From the NCBI GenBank assembly GCA_943787225.1, contig CALSLP010000005.1, positions 186,001 to 250,000 of the forward strand: a DNA stretch of 64,000 bases, read 5' to 3'. The DNA comes from an uncultured Alphaproteobacteria bacterium (GTDB lineage Bacteria > Pseudomonadota > Alphaproteobacteria > MPNO01 > UBA2964). The notes below the pieces were generated by a model. It saw only the letters and a program-made list of their open reading frames with translations, did no database searches and was not told where the DNA came from. A program made the translations under genes and the position numbers. Shown piece after piece: positions 37,648 through 47,194 of this stretch (position 1 is the stretch's first letter; the number at the start of each line of letters is the position of its first letter).

Positions 37648-37781
37648 CGCGCCATCACACAGGATCAACCTTGATACGACAAGGCCGTTATTCAGATTAA
37701 TCGCCGCATTCCACTTGCTCACGGAGCGTCTGGGACTTAAGAAGAGGCCGCAACTGTCCCTATGAAATAAGTGACGCGGTC

Positions 37782-39017
37782 ATGACGGCTTCCGAAAATC
37801 CCGCAGCTGAAACGGGTCCGCGATCGAACGGGCAGCAGATGGCTGTTATCGGGTTGATCAGCGCCGGGCATTTCATCAGCCATTTCTATGTTATCTGTCT
37901 GGCACCTCTCTATATTGCAATGTCGAAAGATCTGGGTGTCGGGTTTGCTGAGTTGGGCCTGATTTCGTCAGGGTTTTTTCTCGCCAGCGCTACGCTGCAA
38001 ATGCCTGCTGGTCTGTTGGTCGACAGGATCGGGGCCAAGCGCGTGCTATTTGTCGGGATGTTTGTTCTATCGGCGGCCATTACACTTGCCGGTCTGACCG
38101 AGTCCTACTGGGCATTACTCGTATTGTTTATGGTTGCTGGCGCGGGGAATTGTGTTTTTCACCCCTGTGATTACGTCATCATGTCTTCATCGATTGCTGA
38201 AGACAAATTGGGTCGCGCCTTCAGCATTCACAGTTTTAGCGGTTCGGCCGGGTTTTTCGCGGTGCCGCTGGTGATGCCGTTTTTGATGGGCATAACGGAT
38301 TGGCAAACGTCGCTCTTTATCGTCGGCATTTGTGGGTTGGTGGTTGCGGCTATTATGTTGCTTTTACAGGGTGTTCTGAAGGATACGGTTTCCCGTAAGA
38401 AGCAACCGCCGGGTCAGCTGAGCCGTACCAAAGATGCCCTTTTCACACGGCGTATCCTTTCACATTTTGTCTATTTCATTACGTCGTCGGCAGCGACCAG
38501 CGCCTTAAGCGGTCTCACGATAGTGGTCCTGGTGGCCTTTTACGGCGTCACTGAAAAGCTCGCCGGGTATATTTTGCTGGCCTATCTGATCGCCGCCTCG
38601 GTCGGTGTTATTGTGGGCGGTGTCATTGCCGATAAGACAAAACGCCATGACTTTGTCCTGATCGTCACAATGTTGATTGCCACGGTGGTGACCGCTGTCG
38701 CGGCAATGGGTATTTTGAGCTTCTGGCTTTGTGTCGTGATGTTGGTCATTGCCGGCATTACCAAGGGTGTTGTCGCGCCATCACGCGATCTCATGGTTCG
38801 CAATGACGCGCCGCCAGCTCTGCTTGGCGGGGTCGTCGCTTTTGTGACAATCGGGTTCACAATTGGCAATGGTGCCGCCCCAGCAATTGCTGGCTGGCTG
38901 GTCGATGTCGGGTCGCCGCTGAATGTGTTTTGGTTCGCTGCGGCAACCTCGCTGGCGGCCATTGGTTGTGTATTGGTGGCGCGTCAGGATGCGCCCGGCC
39001 CCGTTGGGCAGAAATAG
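37782..39017 (+). CDS. Major facilitator superfamily transporter
   Basis: 411 residues with 12 predicted helices. The N-terminal GHFISHFYVICLAPLYIAMS and the loop 2-3 motif LLVDRIGAKRVLFVG are characteristic. It belongs to the same subfamily as the MFS proteins at 43026 and 44228, sharing the H-F/M-x-S-H-F/L-Y segment and the VFHP(C/A)DY/F motif after helix 4. Substrate unknown. Its position between the OpuC-like system and pyrB gives no strong clue. Confidence 0.88.
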   Translation: MTASENPAAETGPRSNGQQMAVIGLISAGHFISHFYVICLAPLYIAMSKDLGVGFAELGLISSGFFLASATLQMPAGLLVDRIGAKRVLFVGMFVLSAAITLAGLTESYWALLVLFMVAGAGNCVFHPCDYVIMSSSIAEDKLGRAFSIHSFSGSAGFFAVPLVMPFLMGITDWQTSLFIVGICGLVVAAIMLLLQGVLKDTVSRKKQPPGQLSRTKDALFTRRILSHFVYFITSSAATSALSGLTIVVLVAFYGVTEKLAGYILLAYLIAASVGVIVGGVIADKTKRHDFVLIVTMLIATVVTAVAAMGILSFWLCVVMLVIAGITKGVVAPSRDLMVRNDAPPALLGGVVAFVTIGFTIGNGAAPAIAGWLVDVGSPLNVFWFAAATSLAAIGCVLVARQDAPGPVGQK

Positions 39018-39090
39018 CATCTGGAGATTGTCGATTCGATGAAGTCTGCAGTATCTAATCACCACCGCTTGGCGTTGAGGGCAGGCTCTG

Positions 39091-40002
39091 ATGGATTCCT
39101 ATTACATGAATGATCTCGATATTCCCTGGCGTCGGGCTGTCGTTTCTGTCGATCAATTTTCCAGAGCCGATATTGATGAGATTTTTGGCCTCGCAGCGCG
39201 GCTGTCGGTTGGCCGAACCATGCCGCTGACCGGCAAATCCCTCGTCAATTTGTTTTATGAGCCGTCAACCCGAACATCATCGAGCTTCTATGCCGCAATG
39301 ACGCGCCTCGGTGGCAGCGTTATTCCGATTAACGAGGTTAATTACTCCTCCGTGACCAAGGGTGAATCCCTTGAAGATACGATCCGCACGCTTGAATGCT
39401 ATGCCGATGCACTGGTGCTGCGGCACTACGACGAAGATGCCACGGAACGGGCGGTCTCTGTCGCGTCGGTGCCGCTTATCAATGCCGGGAATGGTGCTGG
39501 CGAGCATCCAACACAGGCATTGCTTGATCTCTATACGATTTCCAAGGAACGCGGCCACATTGATGGGCTGACGATCACCCTGATGGGCGACCTCAAACAC
39601 GGTCGAACTGTCCATAGTCTGGTCAAGCTGTTGCGGATGTATGACGTTAAACTGAATTTTGTATCGCCTCAGGAACTCAGCCTGCCGAGTTCCTATTTGA
39701 TGAGTGGGGATAGCGAGTATTTGGATCTCGATCCGGTCATCGAGGATACTGATATTCTCTATGTCACGCGGGTTCAAAGAGAGCGTCTGGCAGATACGAT
39801 GGTGATCGATTTTTCCTATGCCGTCACCAGAGATGATATGGATCGGGCCAAGGAGAATTTGGTGCTGATGCATCCCTTACCGCGCGTCGGTGAAATTCCG
39901 CCTGAGCTCGATTCTGATCCGCGGGCAGCCTATTTCCGGCAGATGAAATATGGCCTGCATGTGAGAATGGCGCTCCTGGTGTCGATGATCGGACGGGATT
40001 GA
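39091..40002 (+). CDS. pyrB: Aspartate carbamoyltransferase catalytic subunit
   Basis: 303-residue transcarbamylase making carbamoyl-aspartate in pyrimidine synthesis. The carbamoyl-phosphate loop is LFYEPSTRTSSSFYAAMTRL, in the STRTSSSF form familiar from CAD-type ATCases rather than STRTRLSF. Also present are AGEHPTQALLDLYTI, the aspartate-binding region ITLMGDLKHGRTVHSLVKLL, and LVLMHPLPRVGEI. No pyrC or pyrI is adjacent, so this may be a second pyrB copy or an isolated locus. Confidence 0.92.
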   Translation: MDSYYMNDLDIPWRRAVVSVDQFSRADIDEIFGLAARLSVGRTMPLTGKSLVNLFYEPSTRTSSSFYAAMTRLGGSVIPINEVNYSSVTKGESLEDTIRTLECYADALVLRHYDEDATERAVSVASVPLINAGNGAGEHPTQALLDLYTISKERGHIDGLTITLMGDLKHGRTVHSLVKLLRMYDVKLNFVSPQELSLPSSYLMSGDSEYLDLDPVIEDTDILYVTRVQRERLADTMVIDFSYAVTRDDMDRAKENLVLMHPLPRVGEIPPELDSDPRAAYFRQMKYGLHVRMALLVSMIGRD

Positions 40003-40018
40003 TCCCGTCGCCGCCGCG

Positions 40019-40807
40019 ATGAAACTTCATTTCAATGATTTTGGCGATGGGGCTCAAGGTGGCCCCGCGATCATTATCCTGCATGGGCTTTTTGGCTCAG
40101 GCCGTAACTGGGCGAGCTTTGCCAAACATTTCTCTGCGACACATCGCGTTTTAACGGTTGATCTCCGTAATCATGGTTCGTCGCCATGGAATGACGAGAT
40201 GGGCTATCCGGCGATGGCGGAGGATGTCGTCGAATTGATTGCAGCGAAGAACCTGGTAAAGCCGGTTCTGCTGGGCCATTCGATGGGGGGTAAGGTCGCC
40301 ATGACGGCTGCTTTATCGCAGCCCGATCTGCTTGCCGGTTTGATTCTGGCGGATGTCGCACCTGTCACCTATAGCCACAGCCATGCCGGGCTGGTGGCGC
40401 TGATGCAGGCGCTGGATATCGCACATTACAGCCGCCGGTCGGAAGCCGATGCTGATCTGGCGAAATCCATTGATGATCCGACATTGCGTGGGTTTTTGCT
40501 GCACAATCTGTTGTTTGAAGAGAGTGGTCCGCGCTGGCAGATTAATCTCGATGCCATCCCGTCGAGCATGCCGGGTTTGATGAAATTCCCCTTTGAGCCG
40601 GGAAGCTGTCAGTTCACCGGACCGGTGACGTTAATAGGCGGCACTCAATCTGATTTCGTTCTGCCCGAACATCATGACGCGGTGTGTAGTTTTTTTCCGG
40701 CAGCGGATATTCAGATGATCGATGGTGCGGGCCATTGGGTGCATGCGCAAAAACCGGCAGAGTTTGGGCAGCACGTTACAGATTTTCTTGCGGCCCTTTC
40801 CCCATAG
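40019..40807 (+). CDS. Alpha/beta hydrolase (YbfF/esterase-like)
   Basis: 262 residues. The oxyanion segment is ILHGLFGSGRNWASFAKHFS, the nucleophile elbow VLLGHSMGGKVAMTAAL (Ser), and the catalytic His lies in DGAGHWVHAQKPAEF. The HGLFGS and DLRNHGSSPW motifs match the YbfF-like esterase group (short-chain acyl or thioester hydrolases). Sits 16 bases after pyrB, perhaps cotranscribed; a functional link is not apparent. Confidence 0.9.
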   Translation: MKLHFNDFGDGAQGGPAIIILHGLFGSGRNWASFAKHFSATHRVLTVDLRNHGSSPWNDEMGYPAMAEDVVELIAAKNLVKPVLLGHSMGGKVAMTAALSQPDLLAGLILADVAPVTYSHSHAGLVALMQALDIAHYSRRSEADADLAKSIDDPTLRGFLLHNLLFEESGPRWQINLDAIPSSMPGLMKFPFEPGSCQFTGPVTLIGGTQSDFVLPEHHDAVCSFFPAADIQMIDGAGHWVHAQKPAEFGQHVTDFLAALSP

Positions 40808-40834
40808 AAAAAGGGCCGCCCCAAGGGACGGCCC
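40808..40834 (-). terminator. Rho-independent terminator of the TTT binding-protein gene
   Basis: On the minus strand a 9-bp G+C-rich stem (GGGCCGTCC / GGGCGGCCC, one T-G pair; arms at 40826-40834 and 40813-40821) with a 4-base loop is followed by TTTTT (40808-40812). It lies 24 bases past the stop of the leftward binding-protein gene. It lacks a T-run in the other direction. Confidence 0.85.
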
Positions 40835-40857
40835 AATCTCAAATCTTTCGGTAAAGC

Positions 40858-41898
40858 TTAGGAGCTTTTGCCGAAGATGATTTTACGAACCTTCGTCACA
40901 ACTTCAGGCGATGTGTCTTTGATTGCCTTTTCGACGATGGCTTGGATCTGTTCGCCGCTGCTTGGGATCAGACGCAGACGTTTGCGCTTGAGTTCCTTGG
41001 CGAAAGCCTTGTCCTTGTTCATGGCAGCGTAAGCAGCACGCATCGTTTTGATGACGTCAGCTTTTACACCAGGGGGCATGGCTAGGCCACGACCGAGAGG
41101 ACCAGCGGAGGCAAGGAAGCCAACCATTTGTTTTTGGTCTGCAGAAACCAGGTCACCCAGCATCGGGACGTTCGGCAGTGCCGGATCCTTGACGTTACCG
41201 ACCTGAACAATGGCGTTGGCGAAAGGCTTCTTGCCCTCGAACCAATGAGGGACTTTCGAGTCCCATGCCAGCCAGTTAAAGGCAGCCATTTGGGCTTCGC
41301 CCTGTTCCATCGCCAGGATCGAGCGAGAAGAACCCTTATAGCCGGTAACGATACGTCCTTTAAGGTCCAACAGTCCCATGACCAGTTTCGGTGTCAAATA
41401 GCCGCTGGAGAACTTGCCGCTGGTGGCACCGATCAAGGCAACCTTTTTCATGTCAGCGACGGTTTTTACGCCGGTATCGGCCCGTGCGACGACAATGATG
41501 TTGGTCTGATTGCTCGAACCAAGATAGTTAAACTTGTCAGCTTGGTACCGCATCTTTTTCGGACGAAGCAGCTGGTTGATGACGATATTGTCGAGCGGCA
41601 CAACCATGTTGAGGCCGTTTTTCGCCATGACATTGGCTGTGAAGTTCATGGCCTTCGCGCCACCGGCTCCAGGCATGTGCTGTAGAATAACAGTCGGCTT
41701 GCCGGGAATGAAGTTGCCAATATGGCGTGAGAAGGTGTGACCATATTTGTCGTATGTGCCGCCGGGGCCATAAGGAATGACGATCTTCATCGTCTTGTCT
41801 TTAAAGAATGACGCATCCGCCGCAATTACGGGGGTGGCGCCGAGACCCAGAGCCGCAATCGCGGCGAGGGGAAGGGCCTTTTTCATCACTGAATACAT
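40858..41898 (-). CDS. TctC-like tripartite tricarboxylate transporter binding protein
   Basis: 346-residue periplasmic protein with signal peptide (ALPLAAIAALGLGATPVIAA). The Bug/TctC fold is recognisable by KTMKIVIPYGPGGTYDKYGH, the conserved HMPGAGGAKAMNF, and the ELKRKRLRLIPSSGEQIQAI segment near the C-terminus. It should bind a carboxylated substrate for a TctAB permease, but no tctA or tctB lies nearby, so it is an orphan receptor here. A strong AGGAGG precedes the ATG at 41898. Confidence 0.9.
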   Translation of the reverse strand: MYSVMKKALPLAAIAALGLGATPVIAADASFFKDKTMKIVIPYGPGGTYDKYGHTFSRHIGNFIPGKPTVILQHMPGAGGAKAMNFTANVMAKNGLNMVVPLDNIVINQLLRPKKMRYQADKFNYLGSSNQTNIIVVARADTGVKTVADMKKVALIGATSGKFSSGYLTPKLVMGLLDLKGRIVTGYKGSSRSILAMEQGEAQMAAFNWLAWDSKVPHWFEGKKPFANAIVQVGNVKDPALPNVPMLGDLVSADQKQMVGFLASAGPLGRGLAMPPGVKADVIKTMRAAYAAMNKDKAFAKELKRKRLRLIPSSGEQIQAIVEKAIKDTSPEVVTKVRKIIFGKSS

Positions 41899-42027
41899 GT
41901 TTCCTCCCAGGAAAATAAATTAACAGCATAGAAACCTAGCCACTGAAATGCGGCCAAATTCAGGCACGCACAATAAGTGCGGCTCCCGGCGAGGGCAAGC
42001 ACAGAAAAGTCACGAAATGTTTATGGG

Positions 42028-42417
42028 TTAAGCTATTACAGCTATTGCGTTAATTTCGATTTGAAGCTCTGGCCGATTGAGAGCGGCGGCCGTAATAAGG
42101 GTCGAGGCGGGGTAGGATTCGTTGGAAAAATATTCTTTGCGGATTTCAACAAACCGCGTGTTGTTTGAGACGTCTGTAATAAAGGCCGTCATGGTCACGA
42201 TGTCGTCCAGTGTGCCGCCGGCTTCTGCCATCGTCGCAGCCAGTTTGCGGAAGACGCACCGCACTTGTCCTTCGAAGTCGCCAGCCAGTGAATTGCCGTC
42301 TTCATCCTCCCAGGCGAGGTGTCCGGACAGCCACACCGTCTTGCCGCCCTCGGTAATAACGGCCGGTGAATAGGAGCGCGACCGCTGATAGGCCGATGAT
42401 AAATTGGTGCGTTTCAT
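42028..42417 (-). CDS. RidA/YjgF-family protein
   Basis: 129-residue RidA-superfamily protein: the N-terminal RSYSPAVITEGGKTVWLSGH, the VRCVFRKLAATMAEAGGTLDD segment, and the C-terminal ASTLITAAALNRPELQIEIN. RidA proper uses a conserved Arg (near residue 105 in E. coli) to deaminate reactive enamines and imines. Here that position reads ALNRPELQIE with a nearby, possibly shifted Arg, so deaminase activity is uncertain. Ten bases after the VOC gene, probably one operon. Confidence 0.88.
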   Translation of the reverse strand: MKRTNLSSAYQRSRSYSPAVITEGGKTVWLSGHLAWEDEDGNSLAGDFEGQVRCVFRKLAATMAEAGGTLDDIVTMTAFITDVSNNTRFVEIRKEYFSNESYPASTLITAAALNRPELQIEINAIAVIA

Positions 42418-42426
42418 CGATGTCCC

Positions 42427-42813
42427 TTAGCGCTTGGCGCCATCCCAGCCATGAGTGGAGATATCGAATACAATGCCATCGGGGTCACGGAATTTAACCT
42501 CGGCGTTCTTGGTGTCCTCGGGGCCAGGGTGATATTTGCCACCATTGTTTTCGACTTCGGCGATGGCGGTATCGGCATCATCGACCCAGAAGCCGAAATG
42601 ATGGACACCGACGAATTCTTTGCCGCGCTCATCACCGGCATCTTCCTGTGTCTGGAATTGCAACAGCGTTAAATTCATCACCCCGTCAGTGAGCCGAGTG
42701 GCGACACGCGATTCTGAAACTCGTTCGAGGCCAAATGTTTCCTCGTAGAATTTAGCGGCGGCATCCTTGTCGGGCACCGAGATCGCAATATGTCTGAGTT
42801 GGCCCTTGGCCAT
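42427..42813 (-). CDS. VOC-superfamily (glyoxalase/bleomycin resistance) protein
   Basis: 128 residues from the ATG at 42813 (MAKGQLRHIAISVPDKDAAA), which fits the family; the frame runs to 42897. Two beta-alpha-beta-beta-beta halves are present, with metal-ligand candidates His in LRHIAISV, His in GVHHFGFWVDD and Glu in KFRDPDGIVFDI. Likely a metal-dependent lyase, isomerase or dioxygenase of unknown substrate. Forms a probable operon with the RidA gene. Confidence 0.88.
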   Translation of the reverse strand: MAKGQLRHIAISVPDKDAAAKFYEETFGLERVSESRVATRLTDGVMNLTLLQFQTQEDAGDERGKEFVGVHHFGFWVDDADTAIAEVENNGGKYHPGPEDTKNAEVKFRDPDGIVFDISTHGWDGAKR

Positions 42814-43025
42814 AGCAGCCTCCCTGTAATGTTGCCCCAATCGTGCCGCGAGTTGGATAATGGTGCAAGCGGCGCGCATTAACCGTGTACCGATCATATT
42901 CTTAGACAGAGTAGGGATAAATTTCTAGGCGACCGTTGTCACAAATCAAATCCCGTTCTAGTTTGGGGTTTGGCGGTAATGCCGCCCTTTCTTATACCGA
43001 TCACCAATCAGACCGGGAGTCCTCA

Positions 43026-44231
43026 ATGGAAGCTGTTGCAGGCTTTCCCAAACGTGAAGTGCAGGCTATCAGCCTGATCAGCTTCGCCCACATGTTGAGC
43101 CATTTATATTGGCTGGCGTTGCCGTTGATCGCGCCGTTGATGATGGTCGGGTTTGGCATAAGTGCTCTTCAATGGGGTCTGGCGCTTGGTGTATTCGCGG
43201 TAACCACTGGGGTATTTCAAACGCCGATGGGGCTTGTAGTCGAGCGTATCGGCGGCCGTCGTGTTCTGATTGGCGGATTACTCCTCATCTCAGTCGCCTT
43301 ATTTGCGATCGGCTATCTGGCGACGTCTTACTGGATGCTGGTTACCCTGATGGCGATTGCCGGGATCGGCAATTCAGTTTTTCATCCGGCGGATTATTCG
43401 CTGCTCGATGCCTCTGTTGAGGAATCCCGTATCGGGCGGGCTTTTTCGGTACACAGTTTTTCCGGGCAGATCGGTTTTGTTGTTGCCGCACCGGTTGCCG
43501 CGTTGTTCCTGTCCTTTTTGGACTGGCGCGGCGCAATGATGGCCCTGGGTCTTCTTGGAATCGTTACGACCATTCTGCTGATCATTTTTGGTAGCCGCAT
43601 TACCGAGGGCACCAAGGTCAAGAAGAAGACACCGATTGGCGATAGTTTGCGCGAATTGCTGACCTCGCGCCCGGTGATGCTGTTCTTTGCCTTTTACATG
43701 TTTTCGTCGCTCGGAAATTTTGGTGTAACCCAGTTTGCGGTACTCGCGTTTCAGCCGATGTATGGGCTGGACGCCGTTGCTGTCGTCGCCGCACTTACAG
43801 CGTACCAAGTTGGTGCGTTGATTCTAATCCTGCCGGGCGGGATGCTCGCGGATAAGACCGAGCGGTACGACATTATAATGCTTGCTGGTTTCGGCGTTGC
43901 AGCAGCAGCGACCTATCTTGTCGGTACAGGGGTGATGCCGTTCTGGATGGTGATCGGAACCTTATGCTTGGCAGGGGCGATGCGGGGTGGGGTTAATGCC
44001 ACCCGTGATGTTGCGGTCAGGCAGGTAATCAAACATTTGCCTATCGGGACGGTGTTCGCCTTTGTCAGTACTGGTTTTACAGTCGGGCAGGCAATTGGTG
44101 GCGTCGTTTATGGCTATATTTTCGATAATTTTCCGCCGGCGTACGTTTTTTATGCGTCTGCCTTATTTACGATGCTTGGCGCGTTGACCGTGCTGCTCCA
44201 TACGGGCGCGCGCAAAGCGAGGACAACATGA
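43026..44231 (+). CDS. Major facilitator superfamily transporter
   Basis: 401 residues from the ATG at 43026 (MEAVAGFPKREVQAISLISF) with GGGAG upstream; the frame extends to 42936. 12 helices; ISFAHMLSHLYWLALPLIAP and the loop LVVERIGGRRVLIGG mark the family, and VFHPADYSLLDASVEESRIG is the subfamily segment shared with the two other MFS genes here. Ends in an ATGA overlap with the next MFS gene, so the two are translated in tandem. Substrate unknown. Confidence 0.88.
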   Translation: MEAVAGFPKREVQAISLISFAHMLSHLYWLALPLIAPLMMVGFGISALQWGLALGVFAVTTGVFQTPMGLVVERIGGRRVLIGGLLLISVALFAIGYLATSYWMLVTLMAIAGIGNSVFHPADYSLLDASVEESRIGRAFSVHSFSGQIGFVVAAPVAALFLSFLDWRGAMMALGLLGIVTTILLIIFGSRITEGTKVKKKTPIGDSLRELLTSRPVMLFFAFYMFSSLGNFGVTQFAVLAFQPMYGLDAVAVVAALTAYQVGALILILPGGMLADKTERYDIIMLAGFGVAAAATYLVGTGVMPFWMVIGTLCLAGAMRGGVNATRDVAVRQVIKHLPIGTVFAFVSTGFTVGQAIGGVVYGYIFDNFPPAYVFYASALFTMLGALTVLLHTGARKARTT

Positions 44232-45460
44232 GTTCTGCTGCCTCAACATCTCTTGAACCCCGCGAGCACGGTGCAATCTGGCTGATTGGGGCGGCGCATT
44301 TTGTCAGCCATTTTTATCATCTCGCCTTACCGCCACTCTATTTGCTGGTGACTAAGGATTTAGGGCTGACCTGGGTCGAGGTCGGAATCCCGATGATCCT
44401 GTATTTTGTTGCTACAGCAATTGTGCAGGTACCGATTGGTCTGTTGGTCGACAAAGTAGGGGCGCGACTGGTTCTTGTTGTCGGCCTTGCCTTGATGGGG
44501 CTCGCTCTGGTCATCGCGGGAATGTTGCCGAGTTATTATGTACTCATGGCAGCGTTCTTTGTCGCGGGTATTGGCAATGCAGTGTTTCATCCAGCGGATT
44601 TTTCGATCTTGTCGGCGAGCATTCGCGAGAGCCATCTCGGTCGCGCCTTCGCCTATCACAGCTTTGGCGGATCTATTGGCTATGCATGTGCACCATTTGT
44701 AATGGTCTTGGTCGGCACTCAATATGGTTGGCAGAACGCGTTGATCTTTGCCGGAATTCTCGGCGTGGTGATGGCCGTCATCATCGCACTCTTCGGTGCG
44801 TCGCTGCGCGACTATTCCGGGGTGCAGAAGGCCAAAGAACAGGCTGGCGAAGCGCCCAAGGAAGCGGCGAGTTGGCGCGTTATGCTAACCCGGCCAATGA
44901 TTCTGTTCTTTTTGTTCTATGTCGCGACCTCTGCCTCCGGCACCGGCATGACCGCGTATACTATTCCTGCCTTGCCGTTGGTCTATGACGGTGTTTCGAC
45001 CGAGCTTGCCGGGACGATCCTCACCTGTTTTCTGATTGCCGCAATTGTCGGGGCTATTCCGGGTGGCTGGCTGGCGGATTGGGCGCGGCTTGAATATCTG
45101 GTTGTGGTCGGCTGCTTCCTGATTATGACATTGACCATCGTCTTGGTTGGGTCGGGCACGCTGTCGCTCTGGCTGCTGTTTGGGACAATGATTGTCGCAG
45201 GATTGATGCGTGGCCTTTATAACGCTTCGCGCGATGTTCTGGTGCGCCGGGCCTCGCCGTCGAGCAGCGTTGGCACTGCCTTTGGCTTTGTCACCCTTGG
45301 CTACACGCTGGGGCAGGGTGCCACGCCCATTCTGTATGGCTGGTTAATGGATCATGGCATGGGGAGCGCTGTGTTCTACGTCTCCGCCGGGGCGGCTTTG
45401 CTGGCGATGTTTATCGTGCTGATCCCGGGCCAGGGACAAAAGCCGTCAACGGGCGTTTAA
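44228..45460 (+). CDS. Major facilitator superfamily transporter
   Basis: 410 residues, 12 helices. [20 protein letters not shown] and [15 protein letters not shown] are family-like, and [20 protein letters not shown] is the shared subfamily motif. Translationally coupled to the preceding MFS by a four-base overlap. Two same-family MFS genes in tandem may transport related substrates or form a pair. The 3' end overlaps the kinase remnant convergently by 15 bases. Confidence 0.88.
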   Translation: MSSAASTSLEPREHGAIWLIGAAHFVSHFYHLALPPLYLLVTKDLGLTWVEVGIPMILYFVATAIVQVPIGLLVDKVGARLVLVVGLALMGLALVIAGMLPSYYVLMAAFFVAGIGNAVFHPADFSILSASIRESHLGRAFAYHSFGGSIGYACAPFVMVLVGTQYGWQNALIFAGILGVVMAVIIALFGASLRDYSGVQKAKEQAGEAPKEAASWRVMLTRPMILFFLFYVATSASGTGMTAYTIPALPLVYDGVSTELAGTILTCFLIAAIVGAIPGGWLADWARLEYLVVVGCFLIMTLTIVLVGSGTLSLWLLFGTMIVAGLMRGLYNASRDVLVRRASPSSSVGTAFGFVTLGYTLGQGATPILYGWLMDHGMGSAVFYVSAGAALLAMFIVLIPGQGQKPSTGV

Positions 45461-46048
45461 ACTGGCAGCGATTGTTCTGTTGGCGGGAAAGCGGAAGGTG
45501 ACGGCTGTGCCGACTTCCAGTTCGCTTTGAAGGTCCAATGAGCCGCCGTGGAGTTCGACGAGCGCTTTGCTCAAAGGCAGCCCAAGGCCAGTGCCTTCAA
45601 AACTTCGGTTGAGGGCACTATCAATTTGATCAAACGGGGACAAAGCCACTTGGATATCGTCGAGCGCCATGCCAATGCCGGTTTCAATTTTTGAAAGATC
45701 CAGAATGTCATTAATGATGCTGAGCAGATGTTTGCCGGCATCGCTGATGTCATTGGCGTATTCGACATATTTGGGCTTGCCGACAGCGCCAAATTCTTCG
45801 CGATGAATTATTTCGGAAAATCCGATGATGGCATTCAAGGGTGTCCGTAGCTCGTGGCTCATATTGGCGAGGAAGTGGCTTTTTGCGAGGCTGGCTTCTC
45901 TTGCTAGAACCGCAGCCGCTTCGGCTGTCACCTTGGCATTTTGCAACGCATCGGCTGCCATTTTTTCGACGGTAATGTCTGTGCTGATGCCGCCAATGCC
46001 GATAACCCCTCTGTCGGAGTCCCGGATTGGGAACTTCACTGATTTCAT
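45446..46048 (-). pseudogene. Histidine kinase, C-terminal part lacking the N-box
   Basis: Continues the frame of 46085-47194 after a single TAA. Contains a PAS C-terminal end ([20 protein letters not shown]), the HisKA dimerisation/phosphorylation helix with the H-box ([20 protein letters not shown]), and then the end of an HATPase domain ([37 protein letters not shown]). The join [12 protein letters not shown] puts the G1 box directly after HisKA. The roughly 80 residues that normally intervene, including the N-box NLLSNAxKFT, are missing. ATP binding should be abolished, so this kinase domain is not expected to work as sequenced. Confidence 0.88.
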
Positions 46049-46084
46049 GACCCGTGTAGTGCCATCTGAATCAAAATAGTCATA

Positions 46085-47194
46085 TTATGATTCAACCGGC
46101 TCCCCAGTTAGCAGGACTCTTTCATCCAACTCTTTCAGGTGATCAAGAGTTTCTGTCTTAAGCCAAGTCTGTTTCGCACCATTAATTAGATCTGCTTCAC
46201 AGTTCCCGGCAATTCTCTCGTAGGTTTCGTTTACCAGCAATAAACGTGAATCTTGATCTTTCAGATAAATCAGCGCTGGGCTGTTATCGATAATTGCCCG
46301 CAGGCGTCTTTCACTGTTGATTTGTGCCTGCTCGGCATTCTTCCGTTGGGAAAGGTCGATTATGGTGCTTTGAATCGCCTCTTCTCCATTCCACAAAATT
46401 TTACTCAGAATGACGTGGACTGGAATAGTGTTTCCATCCTTTCCGATGAAGTCGCAATCATACTCCACCAGTTCGCTCGGGTTGTTGATCGTAATCTCTC
46501 GAAAATGAGCGGCTTTTTCCCGATCGTGCTTGGCGATTAAATTGTATTGCGGCACCGCGTCCATCTCTGCTGCCGTCGCATAGCCTAAAAGTTTTGCCAA
46601 TGGAGGGGTAATCAGCAATCGACCACCGGTCACGCGGGATAGGTGAATGCCAAGGCCTGAACCTTCAATAAGTGTTCTAAATCGCTGTTCACTATCCTGC
46701 AGCGCAATTTCGGCTTGTTTGCGCTCAGTGATGTCGTTGAACGCCCCAGCGATGCGCACGGGTTTGCCATTTTGATCCCAGGCGGCCTGGGCTTTGGCGC
46801 TGACCCAGATATAGGAACCCAATTGGTGCCTAATGCGATATTCCTCATTGAACGGGAAGCCTGTTTCCAGGTGAGCCTGTAAGGCCCGTTTGCGTCGGTC
46901 ATTATCATCAGGGTGGACCAGGTCCGAGAATGCGGCCTCAGTGGCGCCGACGCTATCGATTTCCATACCCAAAATTTCATATAATCGCGGTGACCGTTTG
47001 GTGTCGCCGGTTAGAAGGTTTTGGTCCCAAAACCCATCATTTGTTGCAGATATGGCGAGGGCATAGCGATCGATGTTTGAGTGCGTTGGGTCTGAGGCAG
47101 TCTGATTGCGCAGCTCGGCAATGGTTTCATTTGCTTTTGCCAAGCGCTCTTCAAGGGCGAGGATTGCGTCGGTGTTTGACATGGTCTCAGCCAT
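46085..47194 (-). pseudogene. PAS-domain sensory part of an interrupted histidine kinase
   Basis: 369 residues with an N-terminal coiled coil (ALEERLAKANETIAELRNQ), then three PAS domains: YALAISATNDGFWDQNLLTG (with PAC EEYRIRHQLGSYIWVSAKA), FRTLIEGSGLGIHLSRVTGG (with YDCDFIGKDGNTIPVHVIL), and LRAIIDNSPALIYLKDQDSR. No membrane span, so a cytoplasmic sensor. It ends VLLTGEPVES at TAA 46085-46087. The frame then continues as [18 protein letters not shown] into the kinase part, so one base change in that codon would restore a single 582-residue protein. Divergent from the MCP gene. Confidence 0.88.

Noticed and set aside
34472..46087. Stop-codon reassignment or programmed TAA readthrough
   Set aside because: Many intact genes in the window end normally at TAA, and only two internal TAA codons were seen. 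Mutation or sequence error is simpler.
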